From NCBI GenBank assembly GCA_009787745.1, contig WQST01000009.1:1-26484 (forward strand): DNA of 26,484 nucleotides, written 5' to 3'. Each line of letters starts with the position of its first letter. Within the stretch, counting starts at the first letter, position 1. The translations under genes and the position numbers were made by a program. The DNA is from Lachnospiraceae bacterium. GTDB lineage: Bacteria > Bacillota > Clostridia > Lachnospirales > Lachnospiraceae. Positions 23,015 to 26,484 of this stretch are shown here, piece after piece. Below the pieces are notes generated by a model. The model saw only the letters and a list, made by a program, of their open reading frames with translations, ran no database searches and was not told where the DNA came from.

Positions 23015-24870
23015 TAGTCAAGTGCTTTCAAAATCGCCCTGATAATCGATTTATCATCAATCCCGATTTCCTTTTTAAGTACATCAACATTGCCGTGCTC
23101 GACATATTCATCGGGCACCGCGACACTCAGAACTTTTGCCGCCGAGCCTGATTCGGTTAAAAGCCGTAAAACCTTTTCGCCGAAACCGCCGCTTGCGACA
23201 TTTTCTTCCATGGTAACAATTAATTTATGTACCTTTGCCGCTCTCAGAATTAATTCTTCGTCAATCGGTTTAATAAAGCGGGCATTTATCAATGAGCAGT
23301 AGTATCCCGCTTCCTTAAGCACTTTTCGGATAATTTCCGCTTCTTTTACCATACTGCCGACAGCGATCAGACAGATTTCTTCTTCTTCATAAATCACTTC
23401 CGCCAGACCCAAATTTATCGGTTTCCGATATTCTGAAAGCCCGTCATAAGCTTCACCGCGCGGATAACGAACCGCAATCGGGCCGTCAAAGGCGACCGCG
23501 AACTTTAGCATATCGGACAGTTCCCATTTATTTTTCGGCGCCATAATGTGCATATTGGGAATGGAGGATAAAAAGGACAAATCAAAAATACCCTGATGTG
23601 TTTCCCCGTCACTGCCGACAAGCCCTGCGCGGTCTACCGCAAAGACAACCGGCAAGTTTTGAATACAAACGTCATGGAGAATTTGATCATATGAACGTTG
23701 TAAAAACGATGAATAAATCGCCACAATCGGCTTCATTCCGCCGGCCGCCAGCCCTGCGGCGAAAGTTACCGCATGTTCTTCGGCTATCCCGACATCAAAA
23801 AACCGCTCGGGAAACATATTGCGGAAACGCTTTAACCCTGTCCCGTCAGGCATCGCCGCGGTAATTGCCACAATTCTTTCATCGCGGGTACCCAGCTTGG
23901 TCATGACTGTCGAAAAGACATCCGTATAATTGGCGACTCTTTTATTGGACGGCAGACCTGTTTCGATATCAAAGGGTTCCGCACCGTGGAAACGGGCAGG
24001 ATGGCGCTCCGCCGGAGCAAAACCTTTGCCCTTTTGGGTCATAACATGAATTAGAACCGCTTGGTTTATCCGCTTTGATTCACGGATTAAGCGGCTGATT
24101 TTCGCAATATCATGACCATCGACCGCGCCCATATACCTGATTCCCAAATCCTCAAAGAACATCCCGGGAATTACCATTTGCTTAAAGGTCTTTTTCGCCT
24201 TCTGAATCCCGCGCGCTACTTTATCGCCGTACTTGGGCACATCCATCAGAGTGTTATATACGCCTTCTTTGATATCAAGATAAGCATCGGCGGTACGGAC
24301 GCTGTTAAGGTATTTGGACATGCCGCCGACATTTTCGGATATCGACATGTTATTGTCATTTAAGATAATAATGAAATTGCTTTCCAGTCTAGCGGCATTA
24401 TTAAGCGCCTCATATGCCATACCGCCTGTCAAAGAACCATCGCCGATAACCGAAATTACGGTATGATTTTCGCCTTTGATATCGCGCGCTTTCACCAGAC
24501 CCAAGCCCGCCGAAATCGACGTTGATGAATGCCCTGTATCAAAGCAGTCGCAATCTGATTCTTTACGCTTCGGAAAACCGCTTAAACCGCCATATTTTCT
24601 CAGTTTATCAAAACCTTCTTTACGGCCTGTCAGTAATTTGTGGGTGTATGACTGATGCCCGACGTCCCAAATTAATTTATCCTCGGGGAAGTTAAGTTCT
24701 AAGTGGAGAGCCATGGTAAGTTCCACCGCGCCTAAATTAGAACCTAAATGACCGCCTGTTTTACTGATTTTTTCAATCAGAAACTCCCTGATTTCCGCCG
24801 CCAGCGGCTTAAGTTCGTCATGGTTTAGTTTTTTTATGTCATTTTCTTTTGATATTTTATCAAGCAACAT
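23014..24870 (-). CDS. dxs: 1-deoxy-D-xylulose-5-phosphate synthase
   Basis: The first enzyme of the MEP isoprenoid pathway, joining pyruvate and glyceraldehyde 3-phosphate with thiamine diphosphate. It has 618 residues, the normal length. Visible are TGGHLGSNLG with the active-site His, the ThDP motif GDGSLTGGMAYEALNNA (GDG at 143-145), the central FDVGIAEEHAVTFAAGLA with the catalytic Glu, and a C-terminal transketolase domain. GGAGA precedes the ATG. It lies 30 bp after ispA, giving a small isoprenoid group with the next gene upstream. Confidence 0.97.
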   Translation of the reverse strand: MLLDKISKENDIKKLNHDELKPLAAEIREFLIEKISKTGGHLGSNLGAVELTMALHLELNFPEDKLIWDVGHQSYTHKLLTGRKEGFDKLRKYGGLSGFPKRKESDCDCFDTGHSSTSISAGLGLVKARDIKGENHTVISVIGDGSLTGGMAYEALNNAARLESNFIIILNDNNMSISENVGGMSKYLNSVRTADAYLDIKEGVYNTLMDVPKYGDKVARGIQKAKKTFKQMVIPGMFFEDLGIRYMGAVDGHDIAKISRLIRESKRINQAVLIHVMTQKGKGFAPAERHPARFHGAEPFDIETGLPSNKRVANYTDVFSTVMTKLGTRDERIVAITAAMPDGTGLKRFRNMFPERFFDVGIAEEHAVTFAAGLAAGGMKPIVAIYSSFLQRSYDQILHDVCIQNLPVVFAVDRAGLVGSDGETHQGIFDLSFLSSIPNMHIMAPKNKWELSDMLKFAVAFDGPIAVRYPRGEAYDGLSEYRKPINLGLAEVIYEEEEICLIAVGSMVKEAEIIRKVLKEAGYYCSLINARFIKPIDEELILRAAKVHKLIVTMEENVASGGFGEKVLRLLTESGSAAKVLSVAVPDEYVEHGNVDVLKKEIGIDDKSIIRAILKALD

Positions 24871-24900
24871 AGGTTCTCCGTTATGCCGGGCTAAATGATA

Positions 24901-25806
24901 TTACTTCTTGCGGCAAATTAAACTCTCGACTAATTTTACTAAAAATTCGTTTTGCCTTGGAAATGAGTTAAGGATTTCGATAGCTTCTATGCTTAACGCC
25001 GATACTTCTTTATGAGCCTCCGCAAGCCCTTTCATAATAACACCCGTTAGTTTATGATTTTCGGCGTCACTGCCAATCGGTTTTCCTAAATCTTGAAAGT
25101 TTCCTGTCACATCCAGAATATCATCCTGTAATTGGAAAGCGACGCCGATATTATATGCCGCTTTCGCTAACTTGGCGATATTTTCATCATCTGCGCCCGC
25201 TAAAATTCCCCCGATCATCATCGCGCTTTGAATAAGCGCCGCGGTTTTATGACCGTGAATAAAATATAAAAGCTCATCCGACGGCTCTAATAAACCGTCT
25301 TCCGCCAGGATATCGGCTGTCTGACCGCCTATCATACCCTTACATCCTGCTTTTTCCGCCAGAATTTTAAGCGCCTTTACTCCTCGTGTAAGCATCACCG
25401 TATCTGCGGTATTAAGCACCTTAATAGCTGTTTCGTATGCCAGATTCAGCAAACCGTCGCCCGCTAAAATGGCCATTGCTTCGCCATAAACGATATGGGT
25501 TGTTTTTTGCCCGCGGCGGTACTCATCATTATCCATCGCCGGAAGGTCGTCATGAACAAGTGAATAGGTATGAATCATTTCTATCGCCGCCATCATTGCA
25601 TGGCATACTTCATCGTTTTCAGCGGAAAAAAGCTTGAATGTCTCCTGTAAAAGAATCGGCCTGATTCGCTTCCCGCCCGTTTTCATACTATAATTCATGG
25701 CTTCGTAAAGGGGCTTTGGGAAACCCTCCTCTTCCGGTAAAAAGGCGGCGATTATTTCGTCAATTCGCTTTATCCATTCTTCATTCAAATTCAATTTTAT
25801 CACCAT
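24901..25806 (-). CDS. ispA: Farnesyl/geranyl diphosphate synthase (short-chain polyprenyl synthetase)
   Basis: A trans-prenyltransferase of 301 residues. The first aspartate-rich motif DDLPAMD is at 86-92 and the second, DDILD, at 228-232. GGKRIRP at 44-50 binds diphosphate. The bulky aromatic pattern before the first motif (IEMIHTYSLVHDD) and the two-residue insertion in DDLPAMD fit bacterial type II farnesyl diphosphate synthases. It overlaps xseB by 26 bp; its ATG has only a weak GGA upstream, so the precise start is uncertain. Together with dxs it supplies isoprenoid chains for quinones and undecaprenyl carrier. Confidence 0.94.
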   Translation of the reverse strand: MVIKLNLNEEWIKRIDEIIAAFLPEEEGFPKPLYEAMNYSMKTGGKRIRPILLQETFKLFSAENDEVCHAMMAAIEMIHTYSLVHDDLPAMDNDEYRRGQKTTHIVYGEAMAILAGDGLLNLAYETAIKVLNTADTVMLTRGVKALKILAEKAGCKGMIGGQTADILAEDGLLEPSDELLYFIHGHKTAALIQSAMMIGGILAGADDENIAKLAKAAYNIGVAFQLQDDILDVTGNFQDLGKPIGSDAENHKLTGVIMKGLAEAHKEVSALSIEAIEILNSFPRQNEFLVKLVESLICRKK

Positions 25807-25978
25807 TATCCATAATTAATTGGACTTCTTTTTCGATTTTATCAATCGTAGTATTGCACAGCTTGACCATTTCCATGCCTTTTTGATATTCCTTAAACGA
25901 ATCTTCCAACGAAATATCTTCGCGCTCTAAGGCTTTGATGGTATCTTCTAATTTAGCTAATGTTTCTTCTAATTTCAT
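25781..25978 (-). CDS. xseB: Exodeoxyribonuclease VII small subunit
   Basis: A 65-residue helical protein. The start LEETLAKLEDTIKALE and the segment LEDSFKEYQKGMEMVKLCN are the standard XseB pattern. Several copies bind along the long helices of XseA to form ExoVII, which degrades single-stranded DNA. Its ATG overlaps the xseA stop as ATGA. Confidence 0.94.
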   Translation of the reverse strand: MKLEETLAKLEDTIKALEREDISLEDSFKEYQKGMEMVKLCNTTIDKIEKEVQLIMDNGDKIEFE

Positions 25979-26484
25979 CGTAATCCCCCATCCTTTTCGC
26001 TAATCTTTGCTAAAAAACGGCCGTTTTTCAAACTTACCTTGATACTGTCGCCGCATTCTACCTGCGCGATATCGGCTATGGGTACCCCTTCACTATCTTC
26101 GACAAACGCATAGCCCTTATCAAGCTTTTCATGCGGTGACAGACCTTTAAGCCGTTCTGTCATCAAAAGCAACTGATGCCGATAATTTTTCAGCTTATCA
26201 TCAATTAAAATCTGGATTCGATTTTCCAGTGATACGGCAAATGTACGCTTTTCCCTTATTTGGACAAGCGGGCTTAAGTTGTCTAAGCGGTTGCGAAAAA
26301 ATAACATTTGATATTTAATTAAATCAAGCCGATTTTTGAGCAATCTGTGCAAGCTGTTCTCAATCGCCGCTAATTCGCTTTCTAACAGCGATATATCATA
26401 AACCGCTAATTCCGCCGCCGCCGAAGGGGTCGGCGCCCGTAAATCCGCCACGAAATCGATTATCGTCGTATCCGTCTCATGCCC
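25975..26484 (-). CDS. xseA: Exodeoxyribonuclease VII large subunit, C-terminal part
   Basis: The reading frame is open to the right edge; the first 11 codons there read GHETDTTIIDF, followed by VADLRAPTPSAAAE, the core motif of the XseA catalytic domain. About 170 residues are present of a normal 400-450, so the OB-fold N-terminus and most of the nuclease domain lie beyond the window. The remainder is the long helical region that binds XseB, and a C-terminal KGYAFV/DSIKV segment typical of XseA. There is no sign of truncation other than the window edge. Confidence 0.93.
   Translation of the reverse strand, partial: GHETDTTIIDFVADLRAPTPSAAAELAVYDISLLESELAAIENSLHRLLKNRLDLIKYQMLFFRNRLDNLSPLVQIREKRTFAVSLENRIQILIDDKLKNYRHQLLLMTERLKGLSPHEKLDKGYAFVEDSEGVPIADIAQVECGDSIKVSLKNGRFLAKISEKDGGLR

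Noticed and set aside
1..26484. tRNA or rRNA genes, CRISPR arrays, transposases, integrases
   Set aside because: No cloverleaf-like stretch, spaced direct-repeat array, or transposase or integrase motif was recognised, so the accessory region has no visible mobility gene within the window.

Overview
The window looks like the chromosome of an endospore-forming Bacillota, probably a clostridium. The right third (about 17.6-26.5 kb) holds, all on the minus strand, xseA-xseB-ispA-dxs-tlyA-nadK-argR-recN-spoIVB. This is the gene order known from Bacillus and Clostridium, and SpoIVB is a sporulation protease. In those genomes spo0A normally follows spoIVB. Here it does not appear, and everything to the left is accessory DNA, so the spoIVB/spo0A junction is probably the site of an insertion or rearrangement.

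Left of spoIVB is a Lsa/CplR-type antibiotic-resistance ABC-F gene (15772-17283, minus). Its leader is an almost textbook attenuator: a strong promoter, a six-residue leader ORF (MIDISC), an antiterminator pairing and an intrinsic terminator. Convergent with it is an AgrB-type membrane peptidase gene with no AgrD beside it. Next comes an AT-rich gene (13393-14931) for a 512-residue protein that appears to join a concanavalin-like beta domain to a BtrH/C39-like domain.

From 13.04 kb to the left edge runs one tightly packed minus-strand operon that looks like a biosynthetic gene cluster without any PKS, NRPS or terpene core enzyme. In transcription order it encodes: a LoaP/NusG-like antiterminator; an ANL-family adenylating enzyme; a split NodU/CmcH carbamoyltransferase (N-half, C-half, then a second N-half); a PIG-L deacetylase; a DegT aminotransferase; a radical SAM/SPASM protein; a carrier protein; a second radical SAM protein; a GT2 glycosyltransferase; a second DegT aminotransferase; a DhnA-type aldolase; and a type II dehydroquinate synthase cut by the window edge. 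The last two are the pair that makes 3-amino-4-hydroxybenzoate in grixazone biosynthesis. My inference is an aryl acid or amino-acid unit, activated and carried on the carrier protein, combined with an aminated, glycosylated and carbamoylated sugar or cyclitol.

The most striking regulatory signal is shared by three promoters: the loaP operon, the BtrH-like gene and agrB. Each has a CAGTT box whose first base lies exactly 40 nt upstream of the first base of its -10 hexamer. In the first two promoters the box is part of a 28-bp element matching at 23 of 28 positions. This predicts one activator, possibly of the AgrA/LytTR kind, linking cell-cell signalling to the cluster. The regulator itself is not in the window.
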